In this document: piece by piece, positions 7,694 through 17,463 of the stretch
Layout: the number at the start of each line of letters is the position of its first letter
How positions within the stretch are numbered: position 1 is the stretch's first letter
DNA from: an uncultured Clostridia bacterium
GTDB taxonomy: Bacteria; Bacillota; Clostridia; Peptostreptococcales; Anaerovoracaceae
Length of the DNA stretch: 64,000 nt
Reading direction: 5' to 3'
Assembly (NCBI GenBank): GCA_945928865.1
Contig: CAMENZ010000004.1
Coordinates: 62,001 to 126,000 of the forward strand
Notes under the pieces: model-generated
What the model was told of the DNA's origin: nothing
Databases searched by the model: none
The model's input: the letters and a program-made list of their open reading frames with translations, nothing else
Made by a program: the position numbers and the translations under genes

Positions 7694-10294
7694 CTACTTA
7701 CCTAAAAATCGTTTCCTAATTTCTTCTTCCTTATCTAAAATCTCCAATATAAATTCACTAGATGATAGTCTTAAGGCTCCATCTCCCATTGCTCCCATTT
7801 GCACTTCTTGGTCAGAGGATACAATCGTAACTTCTTCTTTCTTGCCTCTATCAAATATAAGTTTTGCGATATAGCCATCAGCAGTTTGCCCCTCCCCTGT
7901 AAATACCACCTTAAGCCTTCCTATACTTAAATTAGACCCTCTGCTGCCCTTAACCTTATATCCGTCAAAAACTACTACCGTTTCCAAATCCATATATGCA
8001 GCATAATTCGATAAAATATCCAGTAGCAATCCCCTAGCACCATCTAAATTATCTTCTGCCAGCTCCTTCAACTCTGTCCAGCAAAATATTAAATTATAAC
8101 CATCTATAACTAAAATCTTGCCTTTTAACTGCCTATATCCCTTTTTAGCATATACAGGAAAATCTAAAATATCCTTAGATTTCCTAATAGGTTTGCCCGA
8201 ATTCATCTGGCTTACCCTGTTAGCTCTTCTTATAGCCTCATCCCTCTTACTTCGTCCATAAGTTTTCAGGAAAATAGCCTCCAGTTCTTTATTATCAGCA
8301 TATATATTTTTCCCATTTCCTAAAGCTTCCATATCTAAACTTTCATCTAAAAGTTCTTCTTCCTGTCCAAATACCTCTTCCGTATTAAATCCAATTTCTT
8401 TAATTATGGAGTCTTGCATTTCACAAACATCATAACCTTCCGGAATTATAGATAAATTCCCCTGTCCTTTGCCTACTTCTCCTATATTTTTTTGTAAATC
8501 ATTTAACCTGTCTAAGGATGCCCTACCGGAAATAATAGTAGTTTTACCATCTTCCGACAACTTAGGCAAGTCAGATTTTGCACCTATTTTATTTAAATAA
8601 GTCATAACCCTACCTATGATTTCAGATGGCAGAGTCATATTAAAACTGGCTATAGGTTCCAATAGATTAACCGAGTTTTCTTTCAACCCTTTTAGAAAAC
8701 TTTGATTAAGGGCTTTATCCATTGCTACCCTAAGTTCTTCTGTTTCTAAAATTCTATTGCTGCCTTTGATTTTGTCAACTACAATTTTGAAATCTGTGAG
8801 AGGAGAACCGTTTAAAGGTCCTACAAAGGTTTTTTCTGAAAAATAATTAATAATTTCTTTTCTTAAGTTTGCCGGAATCTTATCCTCTTCATCCCGAAAC
8901 TCAAAAGCTATAGTAGAGCCTCTCTCTAAAGGCTGAAAATGTAGATGAATTTGGCAATAATATTTGCCATTTTCATATCTATATGCAGTACTGATAGGCT
9001 CCTTTATAGTTTCTTTATATATAATCTTACCTGTGCTAAACTCCGCCTTTAGCCCAAACCTGTGTTCCAGTTGATATTTGATACTATCTAATTCCAGTTC
9101 TCCCATAGCAGATATGAAAAATTCTCCTGTTGCACGATTAAAGCTAGGCTTTAGGTTTATATTTTCTTCTCCTAAAATATTTAAAATATCTAAAATCTTC
9201 CTAACATCTTGCTCATTTGTAAAAGTAACCCTATATCTCATAGTTGGTTCAATAAAAGATTTTCCATTGCTCTGAGTCTCGAAAAGTCTTTCTATAGTAT
9301 CCGCTTCACTACCCACAAAACCTCCTACATAGGAGCTAATCAAACCGGTAACAGCTACGGTCATTCCCCTTTCTGCTTCATCCAAATCATATAAAGAGCC
9401 GCCTTTAGAAACCCTTATCCTATCCACCTTTTCTTCCCAAATATTACCTTCTAAAGAAAGGCCCCTTAGGACGCTCTTATTTTTTAATTTACCACTTAAA
9501 ATTCTTAAATGAGTATATCTTAAGCCCTTAGAATCTCTGCTGATGCCATAAACCTTACATAAAGTTCCTTTTTCCTCACAAAGCTTTCCGCCCAGCTCCT
9601 CTGTGGAGGTTTCTAAAAACTCTAAAAGCCCCTCTATACCTTCACTCTTCAATGCAGAACCAAACATTAAAGGAAATATTTTTCTTTCCCTAAAAGCCCT
9701 CACTAAATTATCCTTTGATAAACTTCCCTGTTCTAAAAATTCCTCCATGAGCCCTTCTGAACACATAGCAGCGTCTTCTTCCTTATATGGCTTAGATGCA
9801 TTAAATTTACAAACCCCCTCTCCGAATGAAACTTTTATTTGATTGAAAAGTTTTAAACTATCAGCTCCGACTTGATCCATCTTATTTACAAAAATCAATG
9901 TAGGAATTTTATAATCTCCTAAAAGTTTCCAAAGGGTCATAGTATGACCCTGTATGCCCTCGCTTCCATTTATCATTAAAATGCCATAGTCTAATACGCT
10001 TAAAACCCTCTCCATTTCCCCTGCAAAATCTCTGTGTCCCGGCGTATCTATCAAGGTAAATTCTTTTTCCCCCAAACTAAACATTGTAGCCTTAGAGAAA
10101 ACAGTTATACCCCTATCCCTTTCTATTTTCTCATCATCTAATAAACTATTACCCTTATCCACTCTGCCTAATGTCTTTATAGCCCCGCTATTAAACAAAA
10201 TCGCCTCTGACAAGGTGGTTTTTCCACTATCCACATGGGCTAATATCCCTATAGCAATATTTTCTTTTCTATCTAAAGCTCTATTATCTGACAC
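7694..10294 (-). CDS. TetM/EF-G-like ribosomal GTPase fused to a Rae1/YacP-type NYN nuclease domain
   Basis: Residues 1 to about 650 are an EF-G-like translational GTPase closest in look to tetracycline ribosomal protection proteins: G1 AHVDSGKTT (19-27), RGIT, DTPGH, NKMD, then domains II to V including ATGEFFISAMGELELD. The last 143 residues are an NYN (PIN-like) domain of the YacP/Rae1 family with all expected acidic residues: VIDGYNLI (Asp731), VVFDGYK (Asp777), TADGYIAK (Asp806) and VSSDQEV (Asp828). Rae1 cleaves mRNA in the ribosomal A site, the place where TetM-like proteins bind. I prefer the GTG at 10294 because AAAGGA lies ten bases upstream; the frame opens at a TTG at 10303. It closes the long glnS-to-here array. 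Confidence 0.88.
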   Translation of the reverse strand: MSDNRALDRKENIAIGILAHVDSGKTTLSEAILFNSGAIKTLGRVDKGNSLLDDEKIERDRGITVFSKATMFSLGEKEFTLIDTPGHRDFAGEMERVLSVLDYGILMINGSEGIQGHTMTLWKLLGDYKIPTLIFVNKMDQVGADSLKLFNQIKVSFGEGVCKFNASKPYKEEDAAMCSEGLMEEFLEQGSLSKDNLVRAFRERKIFPLMFGSALKSEGIEGLLEFLETSTEELGGKLCEEKGTLCKVYGISRDSKGLRYTHLRILSGKLKNKSVLRGLSLEGNIWEEKVDRIRVSKGGSLYDLDEAERGMTVAVTGLISSYVGGFVGSEADTIERLFETQSNGKSFIEPTMRYRVTFTNEQDVRKILDILNILGEENINLKPSFNRATGEFFISAMGELELDSIKYQLEHRFGLKAEFSTGKIIYKETIKEPISTAYRYENGKYYCQIHLHFQPLERGSTIAFEFRDEEDKIPANLRKEIINYFSEKTFVGPLNGSPLTDFKIVVDKIKGSNRILETEELRVAMDKALNQSFLKGLKENSVNLLEPIASFNMTLPSEIIGRVMTYLNKIGAKSDLPKLSEDGKTTIISGRASLDRLNDLQKNIGEVGKGQGNLSIIPEGYDVCEMQDSIIKEIGFNTEEVFGQEEELLDESLDMEALGNGKNIYADNKELEAIFLKTYGRSKRDEAIRRANRVSQMNSGKPIRKSKDILDFPVYAKKGYRQLKGKILVIDGYNLIFCWTELKELAEDNLDGARGLLLDILSNYAAYMDLETVVVFDGYKVKGSRGSNLSIGRLKVVFTGEGQTADGYIAKLIFDRGKKEEVTIVSSDQEVQMGAMGDGALRLSSSEFILEILDKEEEIRKRFLGK

Positions 10295-10329
10295 TTCGCC
10301 CAATTCCTTTCCTATAGTTTACTACATGT

Positions 10330-11757
10330 CTAATTTATTAATTCCAAAATCTCATCTGTCAAACTTTCCGCATCTTCTCTTATGTGAGTTATTAAAAGCA
10401 AGGTTCTGTCTTTCGTTTCCTTATGCCAAAGCCTGTCTATAATCCTTCTCTTTAATTCTTTATCCAAGCCTCTAAAAGGTTCATCTAAAATAATGTTATC
10501 TCTTCCCGATAAAAAAGTTCGTCCTAAAGCAACTCTATGCCTCATTCCACCACTTAATTTATTAGGTAGCAAGTAAAGGGAATCTTCAATTTCTAAAGCC
10601 TGTGCCATTTCTAAAATTCTATCCCTATCTTTTATATCCATAGTTAAAGCCATATTATCGAAAACATTTAAATAGGGTAAAAGCCTGTCTTCTTGAAACA
10701 ACACTGCAAAACGACCGGATCCGTCTATTGAGATTTTGCCCTCATCGATTCTTTCTAAACCTACCAGTATTTTCATAACCGTTGTTTTGCCTATACCCGA
10801 ATCGCCTATTAGACCAATATGTTGACCGGATTTTACAGCTAAACTAAAATCCTTAAGTATGGTTTTCCCTTGAAAAGCCTTTGTTACTTTTTCCAATTTC
10901 CAATTAGAAGAGAATACGGATTTATCCTGAGACTGAACCCTAACTATTCTATTTCTAAGGACTCTAGACCACTTATACTCTTTAACTTCTAAAAGTTTTA
11001 GTCCTCTATTAACAAAGTATTCCATTATCATACTAAAGACTACTATAACCACAATATATGCAAACAGTCTTGGCGTTTCTAAATAATATTTAGAATTAAG
11101 CATTGGATAGCCTAAAGAGTGTGCAGGAACAGAAAGAACCTCAGCGGCAACTACCGCTTTCCAACTTAATCCACTAATTAAACTCAAACTACCTTTGATT
11201 TCAGAACTTATTCCGTAAAAATATACAAATTTTAGCTTAGTTAAAAAACTCAAATCATATACCTGAGCCAATTCCAAGTATTCTATATTTATACCTTCTA
11301 AACCTGACAATAGATTGGTATAAACTATGGGGAAACACATTAAAAAACTAACTACAACCCCCACCCAATTAGCTTCAATGACCAAAATTATATATATGAT
11401 AATCGCCATCACCGGTACTGCCTTGAAAAAGGTTACAGGAACACTAAGCAAAGCCTTTATCCAATTATATCTATAAGACAAAACTGCACCTATGGAGCCT
11501 AAAACAAAAGCCAGAAGCATAGAGGTTAAACATCTGAACACAGTCCACCCTATATTAAGGTAAAAATCATAAGTTTTAAGCTCTGTCATTAAAGCTTTTA
11601 ATGTTGATAAAGGACTAGGGAGTATTAAGTCCGACCCTACACCCTTAGCTCCTAAAATCCATATTAATATCCAAAAAAGGCAGACCAATATAAGTCTGCC
11701 TATTTTTCCCTTAAGGAATTTTCTATTTTTATTATTCTCCATAATACATTTCTTCAT
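10330..11757 (-). CDS. NitT/TauT-type ABC transporter, fused permease and ATPase
   Basis: One polypeptide carries an SsuC-like permease (six helices, about residues 30-255, with the EAA-type loop LEGINIEYLELAQVYDL) followed by an SsuB-like ATPase from about 290: Walker A GDSGIGKTT, signature LSGGMRHRVAL, Walker B NIILDEPF and switch THIRED. The two are normally separate genes. It follows and overlaps the binding-protein gene, giving a complete importer in two genes. Substrate class (sulfonate, nitrate-like or thiamine precursor) cannot be decided. The start is uncertain: ATGs at 11757 and 11742 are both possible, and the open frame reaches 11772. Confidence 0.85.
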   Translation of the reverse strand: MKKCIMENNKNRKFLKGKIGRLILVCLFWILIWILGAKGVGSDLILPSPLSTLKALMTELKTYDFYLNIGWTVFRCLTSMLLAFVLGSIGAVLSYRYNWIKALLSVPVTFFKAVPVMAIIIYIILVIEANWVGVVVSFLMCFPIVYTNLLSGLEGINIEYLELAQVYDLSFLTKLKFVYFYGISSEIKGSLSLISGLSWKAVVAAEVLSVPAHSLGYPMLNSKYYLETPRLFAYIVVIVVFSMIMEYFVNRGLKLLEVKEYKWSRVLRNRIVRVQSQDKSVFSSNWKLEKVTKAFQGKTILKDFSLAVKSGQHIGLIGDSGIGKTTVMKILVGLERIDEGKISIDGSGRFAVLFQEDRLLPYLNVFDNMALTMDIKDRDRILEMAQALEIEDSLYLLPNKLSGGMRHRVALGRTFLSGRDNIILDEPFRGLDKELKRRIIDRLWHKETKDRTLLLITHIREDAESLTDEILELIN

Positions 11758-12760
11758 TAGGCAATTTTCCACCTAAAGCCTTAGGATTTATATTAAATAA
11801 GTTTTCATTGAAAGTTTTTAACATGTGCTTACTATAATCTGCCTTATCACCTACAAAAAAGCTCAAATTACAATTCGGTATCACCTTTTCCGCAATAGCC
11901 TCATCTCCTAACAATCCCTTTGCAACTATAAGCTTTGAAGCCTCTTTAGGATTATCATTTACATAGTCTATAGACGATTTAATATCTTTAATAAGAACAT
12001 CTATTAATTCCTTATTTTCTTTTGCAAAATCTTTATTTACTACGAACACGCCCATAGGGAGTTCAGTGTTATAAGCCTTTCCCCATATCAAATTCATATC
12101 TATTAAAGATTTAATTTTTTCTCCGCCCTTTGTTAAGGCAACGGAAACGAAAGGTTCCGGAAGCATAGCAATAGTGCCATCTTCTTTTAGAAGTCTACTA
12201 TTAACATCTGTATGAGAAGCAAGCCATTCTACTTTAACATCTTCACCTAACTTCATACCGAACTTTTCTAATAAAGCCTGTAAAATGTACTCAGGACTTC
12301 CGCCTTGACCTGAAGCAATTATAGTCTTGCCTTTTAACCCCTTTAGACCTTTAATATCCTGATTGTTGCCCACAATATGTAAAACACCTAGAACCATAGG
12401 GCTTACAGCTACAATTTTTCCCTCTGTTTTGTTAAATAAAACTGCCGCCATATTTGACGGAACGGCTGCTGCCTTTAATTCTCCTGAAATAAGTTTAGGC
12501 ATAATATCTGTAGGAGCCTGATAAGTGGACACTTCGTACTTGTCAGCCATATCCATCAGTTTAACCATTCCGATACCTGTAGGTCCATTTAAAGCACCTA
12601 TTTTCATCGGATCTAAATTACCCTTTTCGCCGCCCTGCTCATTTACAGTAATATCATTAGAAGTTACATCCTTATTTGTTTGATCTTCCTTATCACTACA
12701 AGCTGAAAGCATTGTAAAAACTAAAATAGCAATCAATAAAAGAATTAATTTTTTCTTCAT
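11732..12760 (-). CDS. ABC transporter substrate-binding lipoprotein (NMT1/TauA-like)
   Basis: A lipoprotein signal with lipobox LSAC (cysteine at about 21) precedes a periplasmic-binding fold typical of the NitT/TauT family: IGALNGPTGIGMVKLMDMA, then GLKGLKGKTIIASGQGGSPEYI and PEPFVSVAL. It captures the substrate for the fused permease-ATPase encoded just downstream. Its ribosome binding site GGAGGTG lies in the last codons of the tagO/wecA-like gene and its ATG begins one base after that stop, so the genes are tightly coupled. Confidence 0.88.
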   Translation of the reverse strand: MKKKLILLLIAILVFTMLSACSDKEDQTNKDVTSNDITVNEQGGEKGNLDPMKIGALNGPTGIGMVKLMDMADKYEVSTYQAPTDIMPKLISGELKAAAVPSNMAAVLFNKTEGKIVAVSPMVLGVLHIVGNNQDIKGLKGLKGKTIIASGQGGSPEYILQALLEKFGMKLGEDVKVEWLASHTDVNSRLLKEDGTIAMLPEPFVSVALTKGGEKIKSLIDMNLIWGKAYNTELPMGVFVVNKDFAKENKELIDVLIKDIKSSIDYVNDNPKEASKLIVAKGLLGDEAIAEKVIPNCNLSFFVGDKADYSKHMLKTFNENLFNINPKALGGKLPNEEMYYGE

Positions 12761-12761
12761 T

Positions 12762-13835
12762 CTACACCTCCTGATTTTCCTTATTTATCGGATTATCCTC
12801 ATCTAAGTTTCTAATACAAGGCAAATAATGATTTGCATCAGTTAAGAAAATATAAATCATTAAAGCCGTTATAGCAAACAATCCTAAGGTTTCTACCCAC
12901 AAATCTCTTGAAAAAGTTACAGCTGCTACTCCCATAATGCCGCTGACACAATAGAGCATTAAAGTTGCCCTTCTCTGACCATAGCCTAACTTCATAAGCC
13001 TATGGTGTAAATGCCCCTTATCAGCTTCCATAATAGGTCTTCTATTTATAAGTCTCCTAAATATAGCAAATGCTGTATCAAAAATAGGTAAACCCAATAC
13101 CAATACAGGAATTATAACAGCCACAAAGGTCGCACTTTTAACAGTTCCTAATAAGGACAAGGTCGAAAGCATAAACCCTAAAAACAGAGAACCGCCGTCT
13201 CCCATAAATATAGATGCCGGATAGAAGTTATAGGGTAAAAATCCTAAAGCACCACCGGCTAAAGCAAGCATGGCAGCCGCAACTATATAAACACCATGTA
13301 TATAAGCCACATAAGCTATACAAAGGGAAGAAATTGCCGCCGTTCCTGCTGCAAGTCCATCTAAACCGTCTATTAAATTTACCGTATTAGTAATGCCCAC
13401 AATCCAAAGCACTGTAACAACAAAAGTAAGAATAGATCCTAAATCCGTTCTTCCTATACCGAAAAAATTAGTTATAAAACTTATCTTAATATTGCCCGTA
13501 TACATTAAAACAGCAATAGCTATCTGAATTAAAAATTTCACTTTGGCAGGCAGATTTTGTAAATCATCCACCACCCCTAAGACATATATCATAAGTCCAC
13601 CTATGAGTATCCATAGGATTTTTTCATTTTCATTTAGAAACATTAGCATGGCTATAGTTGTTCCTAAAAATATTGCCATTCCTCCAAATCTAGGCATAGC
13701 ATGAGTGTGCATTCGCCTACCATCCTTTGGAATATCCACTGCTCCAATTTTATGGGCAATTTCCATAGCAACCGGCGTCATAGCCAAAGCCACTAAAAAA
13801 GCCACTAAAAATGAAAGCCATAAATCTGTAAACAT
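12762..13835 (-). CDS. undecaprenyl-phosphate sugar-1-phosphate transferase (TagO/WecA/MraY family)
   Basis: A polytopic protein of 357 residues with about ten helices and the family's conserved cytoplasmic motifs: DDLQNLPAKVKF, NLIDGLDGLAAG, MGDGGSLFLGF and the histidine loop HLHHRLMKLG. It transfers a sugar 1-phosphate, most likely GlcNAc-1-P, from a UDP-sugar to undecaprenyl phosphate to start teichoic acid or another envelope glycan. It is not MraY itself, whose dcw neighbours are missing. It sits downstream of comEB. Confidence 0.9.
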   Translation of the reverse strand: MFTDLWLSFLVAFLVALAMTPVAMEIAHKIGAVDIPKDGRRMHTHAMPRFGGMAIFLGTTIAMLMFLNENEKILWILIGGLMIYVLGVVDDLQNLPAKVKFLIQIAIAVLMYTGNIKISFITNFFGIGRTDLGSILTFVVTVLWIVGITNTVNLIDGLDGLAAGTAAISSLCIAYVAYIHGVYIVAAAMLALAGGALGFLPYNFYPASIFMGDGGSLFLGFMLSTLSLLGTVKSATFVAVIIPVLVLGLPIFDTAFAIFRRLINRRPIMEADKGHLHHRLMKLGYGQRRATLMLYCVSGIMGVAAVTFSRDLWVETLGLFAITALMIYIFLTDANHYLPCIRNLDEDNPINKENQEV

Positions 13836-13908
13836 ATTCGTTCCCCTTAGCTTTAAAAATAAATCCGCATATAATCGTCCAATAAACTAACATCAAAAAA
13901 CCAGAACC

Positions 13909-14358
13909 TTATTCTCCTAATTTTTCAATCTTAAGACCTGCTTCCTCTAAAATCTGCGCAGAAAGTTCATCAGGGTAACCCTCACGAATTACAATCCTAT
14001 TAATACCTGCGTTGATTATCATCTTGGCACATATAGCACAAGGGTGATGAGTAATATAAATCGTACCTCCATCTATAGAATGTCCCATAGAAGCCGCTTG
14101 AATTATTGCGTTCTGTTCGGCATGAAGAGCCATACAAAGTTCATGTCTTTGACCCGAAGGTACCTGAAGTTTTTCTCTTAGGCAACCACCTCTATCCTCA
14201 CAATGAGCTATACCCATAGGTGCTCCATTGTACCCTGTAGCAATGGCTCTGTTATCCTTTACAATTACAGCCCCAACACATCTTCTCATACAGGTTGAAC
14301 GCTTAGCAGTTAATGCCGCCATCTCCATAAAATATTCATCCCAGCTGGGTCTCTTCAT
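13909..14358 (-). CDS. dCMP deaminase (ComEB-like)
   Basis: The 149-residue protein has the zinc deaminase signature HAEQNAII (zinc histidine and proton-shuttling glutamate) and PCAICAKMI (two zinc cysteines). The N-terminus [20 protein letters not shown] is typical of deoxycytidylate deaminase, which makes dUMP for thymidylate synthesis. Extra cysteines and a histidine ([11 protein letters not shown]) match the second zinc site seen in this family. It overlaps the end of truA by 23 bases. Confidence 0.92.
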   Translation of the reverse strand: MKRPSWDEYFMEMAALTAKRSTCMRRCVGAVIVKDNRAIATGYNGAPMGIAHCEDRGGCLREKLQVPSGQRHELCMALHAEQNAIIQAASMGHSIDGGTIYITHHPCAICAKMIINAGINRIVIREGYPDELSAQILEEAGLKIEKLGE

Positions 14359-15121
14359 AATACACCTCCATCAAATATAAACCTTCCGCAGGTGCCGTAT
14401 GCCCCGCCCTTTGCCTATCTCTACTCTCTATAATATTCTCAATATCCTGTGGCAAAATCCGCCCTCTCCCTACATCTACCAATGTACCAACTATAATTCT
14501 CACCATATTGTAAAGAAATCCATCACCCTTCACATCTATAATAAGATACTCTCCATGACAACTTATATCTAAATCAAAAATAGTTCTCACAGTTGTTTTT
14601 CGTTCATGTCCACCGGAAGCTTGAAAAGACTTAAAATCATGAGTTCCTATTATGGCATTTGCCCCAATCCTCATGTCCTCCACATTCAAAACATCCTTAA
14701 CATAATAAGTGTATTTTCTGCGAAAAATGTCCGGTTCACCCGAATTTTTAATAATATATCTATAGTGCTTACCCTTAGCATTATATCTGGCATGAAAATC
14801 CATAGGCATTTCACATATATTAGAAATCCTCACATCTCCTACAGAATTAAGCACATTCATGCCCCCTGCCAAATAATTATTGACAGCAAACATCAATTTA
14901 TCAGTAGGTATAGCAAAATCTCCAAAGAAAGATGCCCTCTGCCCTAAGGCATGAACCCCTCTGTCAGTTCTAGATGTTCCATCAATTTTAACTTCAGTTC
15001 CACAAAACTTGCTCAGCCCCTCTTCCAATACAGCCTGAACAGTTCTCTTTCCCTCTTGCCTTTGCCAACCGCTAAAGCCTGAGCCGTCATATTCTATTGT
15101 CATTAAAATATTTCGCATCAT
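14336..15121 (-). CDS. truA: tRNA pseudouridine(38-40) synthase (TruA)
   Basis: TruA converts uridines 38-40 of the tRNA anticodon arm to pseudouridine. The N-terminus ([15 protein letters not shown]), the catalytic aspartate block [14 protein letters not shown] and the C-terminal [16 protein letters not shown] are textbook. Length of 261 residues is normal. The gene starts 14 bases after the prepilin peptidase gene and shares 23 bases with comEB. Confidence 0.95.
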   Translation of the reverse strand: MMRNILMTIEYDGSGFSGWQRQEGKRTVQAVLEEGLSKFCGTEVKIDGTSRTDRGVHALGQRASFFGDFAIPTDKLMFAVNNYLAGGMNVLNSVGDVRISNICEMPMDFHARYNAKGKHYRYIIKNSGEPDIFRRKYTYYVKDVLNVEDMRIGANAIIGTHDFKSFQASGGHERKTTVRTIFDLDISCHGEYLIIDVKGDGFLYNMVRIIVGTLVDVGRGRILPQDIENIIESRDRQRAGHTAPAEGLYLMEVYYEETQLG

Positions 15122-15134
15122 AACTTTTTATATA

Positions 15135-15860
15135 TTAAAGCCTTATAATAAAGCCCTCTCTAAAAATCAAACTATTCGCCCAAACCATGTAAACCACCGT
15201 ACTTAAAAAGATATAAGGCACCATCGGTTTACTTTCCTTCATACTTATCTTTCTTAACATTAAAAGTATAAGAAAATGTATGGAACTTATAAATACGGTT
15301 AATATCATTATGAGTATAATACCCTCTAATCCTACAGAAAGACCTAAGGCACCTAAAATTTTAATATCTCCTCCACCTATAATGTCTTTTCTAAATATCA
15401 ATTTACCGATTAAGGCGATTATACTTAAAATCCCGAAGCCTGCCAAAGCTCCATATAAAGCCCAAAGCACACCACCATTAGTTTTTCCCATAAAGCCTAT
15501 GCCACATACTACCAAAAGCATAACTAATTGATCAGGTATAATTCTATATTTTATATCAGAAATTGACATTTCCAGCATGAGCCAAAAAACCGCCATAGTA
15601 GGCACTAAATAATAAGGCTCATTAACCACCATATATATGCCTGATACTATAAAAAATCCGGAAAATACATATTTCCAAGGAGTACTTTTTACTCTCTGGT
15701 AAGTTGGATGTTTAAGTTCTTCATCCGGTTCTTCACCATAATCTACCAACCATTTACCTGGTATCTTATTAAAAAAGAAAACTGATCCATTACCTAAAAT
15801 CAAGCCTAAAAGTATAGCAAACAAGCAAAATATAATCCTAAGACCATATTCCTCTAACAT
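15135..15860 (-). CDS. A24-family prepilin peptidase
   Basis: An aspartyl membrane protease of the type IV prepilin leader peptidase family. The two catalytic aspartates lie in SDIKYRIIPD and in the GxGD-type motif GGGDIKILGALG. The N-terminal half contains only a short hydrophilic loop (VDYGEEPDEELKHPTYQ) without the zinc-binding cysteine pairs of the methylating PilD enzymes, so N-methylation is doubtful. No pilin or pilus-assembly genes are in the window, so its substrates must lie elsewhere. Confidence 0.82.
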   Translation of the reverse strand: MLEEYGLRIIFCLFAILLGLILGNGSVFFFNKIPGKWLVDYGEEPDEELKHPTYQRVKSTPWKYVFSGFFIVSGIYMVVNEPYYLVPTMAVFWLMLEMSISDIKYRIIPDQLVMLLVVCGIGFMGKTNGGVLWALYGALAGFGILSIIALIGKLIFRKDIIGGGDIKILGALGLSVGLEGIILIMILTVFISSIHFLILLMLRKISMKESKPMVPYIFLSTVVYMVWANSLIFREGFIIRL

Positions 15861-15870
15861 TTTATTCCTC

Positions 15871-17391
15871 CTATTTTATAAAGGTACCTAAAATGCTTCT
15901 AAATAGCTGTGCTCCCACATTACCGCCTAAGGTTTTGCCGAACTTTCCTCCTACAGCCTTACCCATAGATTTACCTAATTCTCTACCCACAGTACCTGCT
16001 GCTGAGCTTGCTACCTTTTTTATATTAGATTTCACTACCTTAGCTTCTTTTTCTGTCTGTTTCTGTGCAGCCTTAGCTAATTTTTCCTGCTCCTTCATTT
16101 CAGTTTTTTCAAGCTTAATTTTTTCTTTATCCTCTATTTTCTGCCCTTCTAAAGAGTTTTTTTCTTCTACTGCCTGCTGTTTCATTCTTTGGAAAAATTC
16201 ATAAGCAGAATCTCTATCGAACATATTTTGGTATCTTAAGTAGAGATCATTAGAAAGAATTTTTTGCTGTTTTTCTTCAGATGTAATTTTTACATCCATA
16301 GTCTTAGGTGGATATATTTTAGTCTTTTCAACTATATTAGGTATACCATCTTCTCCTAAAGTTGAAATTAAAACTTCTCCTATACCCAGATTTAAAATTT
16401 CTTCATAGGAATTCAGCTTCGGGTTAACCCTAAAGGAATCGGCAGCAGCCTTTACAACCTTTTCATCATTAGGTGTATATGCCCTCAATCCATGTTGGAT
16501 TTTGTTTCCTAGCTGAGAAAGAATAATATCCGGAATATCCTTAGGGCTCTGGCTTATAAAATACACTCCTACACCCTTTGACCTTATAAGCTTAACAACC
16601 TGCTCAATTTTTTGGAGCAAAGCCTTTCCTGCATCTTTAAAAATCAGATGGGCTTCATCAAAGAAAAATACAATTCTGGGTCTATCCATATCTCCTACTT
16701 CAGGCAATGTTTCAAACAATTCAGAAAGCATCCAAAGTAAAAAAGTGCCATACATGGTAGTGTCATTTACAAGTTCCTGACACTCTAAAATGTTTATCAT
16801 TCCCTTGCCATTTAAATCTCTCTGAAACCAATCGGCAATATTTAAAGCAGGTTCTGCGAAAAACTCATCAGCTCCCTTAGCTTCCAATGCAACTACATTT
16901 CTCAAAATAGTATTAACACTGGCTTTAGCAATATTTCCATACTCAGCAGATAAGACCGCATTATTTTCACCTACATAAGTCAACATAGCTTTTAAATCCT
17001 TAGTGTCCACTAAGAGCAAACCCTGATCATCGGCGATTTTGAAAACTACGGTTAAAATATCCGCCTGTGTATCATTTAAATCCATTAGTTTAGCAAGAAG
17101 GATAGGTCCCATTTCTGAAATAGTAGTTCTGGCAGCAATTCCTTCCTTACCGTAAATATCCCAAAAAGTAACCGGATATTCTTTAGAAACTCCTGATAAA
17201 TCTCCCTTTATATCGGAGAAAAATACAGGAACTCCTGCTTCACTAAAGGACTCAGCCATAGTTTTAAGAGTGGTAGTCTTACCTGTACCTGTAGCACCGG
17301 TAATAAGGCCGTGTCTATTAGCCATCTTAGCAGGAATATAAAGTTGTCTGCCCTCTACTTCTCCTAAACAAATTTTGTTATCCACATACAT
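15871..17391 (-). CDS. HerA/DUF853-family ATPase (YjgR-like)
   Basis: A RecA-fold ATPase with Walker A TGATGTGKTT at 31-40, Walker B IVFFFDEAHLIF and an arginine-rich C-terminal sensor region. It matches the DUF853 (YjgR) branch of HerA/FtsK-like DNA-pumping ATPases; its cellular role is not established. Residues from about 390 form a charged coiled coil (QQAVEEKNSLEGQ ... EKEAKVV) followed by a glycine-rich tail with GKSMGKAVGGKFG, predicted to contact membrane or itself. Strong AAGGAGG upstream of the ATG. Confidence 0.85.
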   Translation of the reverse strand: MYVDNKICLGEVEGRQLYIPAKMANRHGLITGATGTGKTTTLKTMAESFSEAGVPVFFSDIKGDLSGVSKEYPVTFWDIYGKEGIAARTTISEMGPILLAKLMDLNDTQADILTVVFKIADDQGLLLVDTKDLKAMLTYVGENNAVLSAEYGNIAKASVNTILRNVVALEAKGADEFFAEPALNIADWFQRDLNGKGMINILECQELVNDTTMYGTFLLWMLSELFETLPEVGDMDRPRIVFFFDEAHLIFKDAGKALLQKIEQVVKLIRSKGVGVYFISQSPKDIPDIILSQLGNKIQHGLRAYTPNDEKVVKAAADSFRVNPKLNSYEEILNLGIGEVLISTLGEDGIPNIVEKTKIYPPKTMDVKITSEEKQQKILSNDLYLRYQNMFDRDSAYEFFQRMKQQAVEEKNSLEGQKIEDKEKIKLEKTEMKEQEKLAKAAQKQTEKEAKVVKSNIKKVASSAAGTVGRELGKSMGKAVGGKFGKTLGGNVGAQLFRSILGTFIK

Positions 17392-17463
17392 TTCTAACTT
17401 ACCTCCTTACTAAATCTTATAAACCTTCCATGAAAATCCATCTATAAAAGGTCTACTTTAATT

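Noticed and set aside
7694..10294. Acquired tetracycline-resistance gene
   Set aside because: It resembles TetM in fold, but it lies in a housekeeping array, has no leader attenuator, and carries an NYN domain not found in mobile tet genes as I know them.
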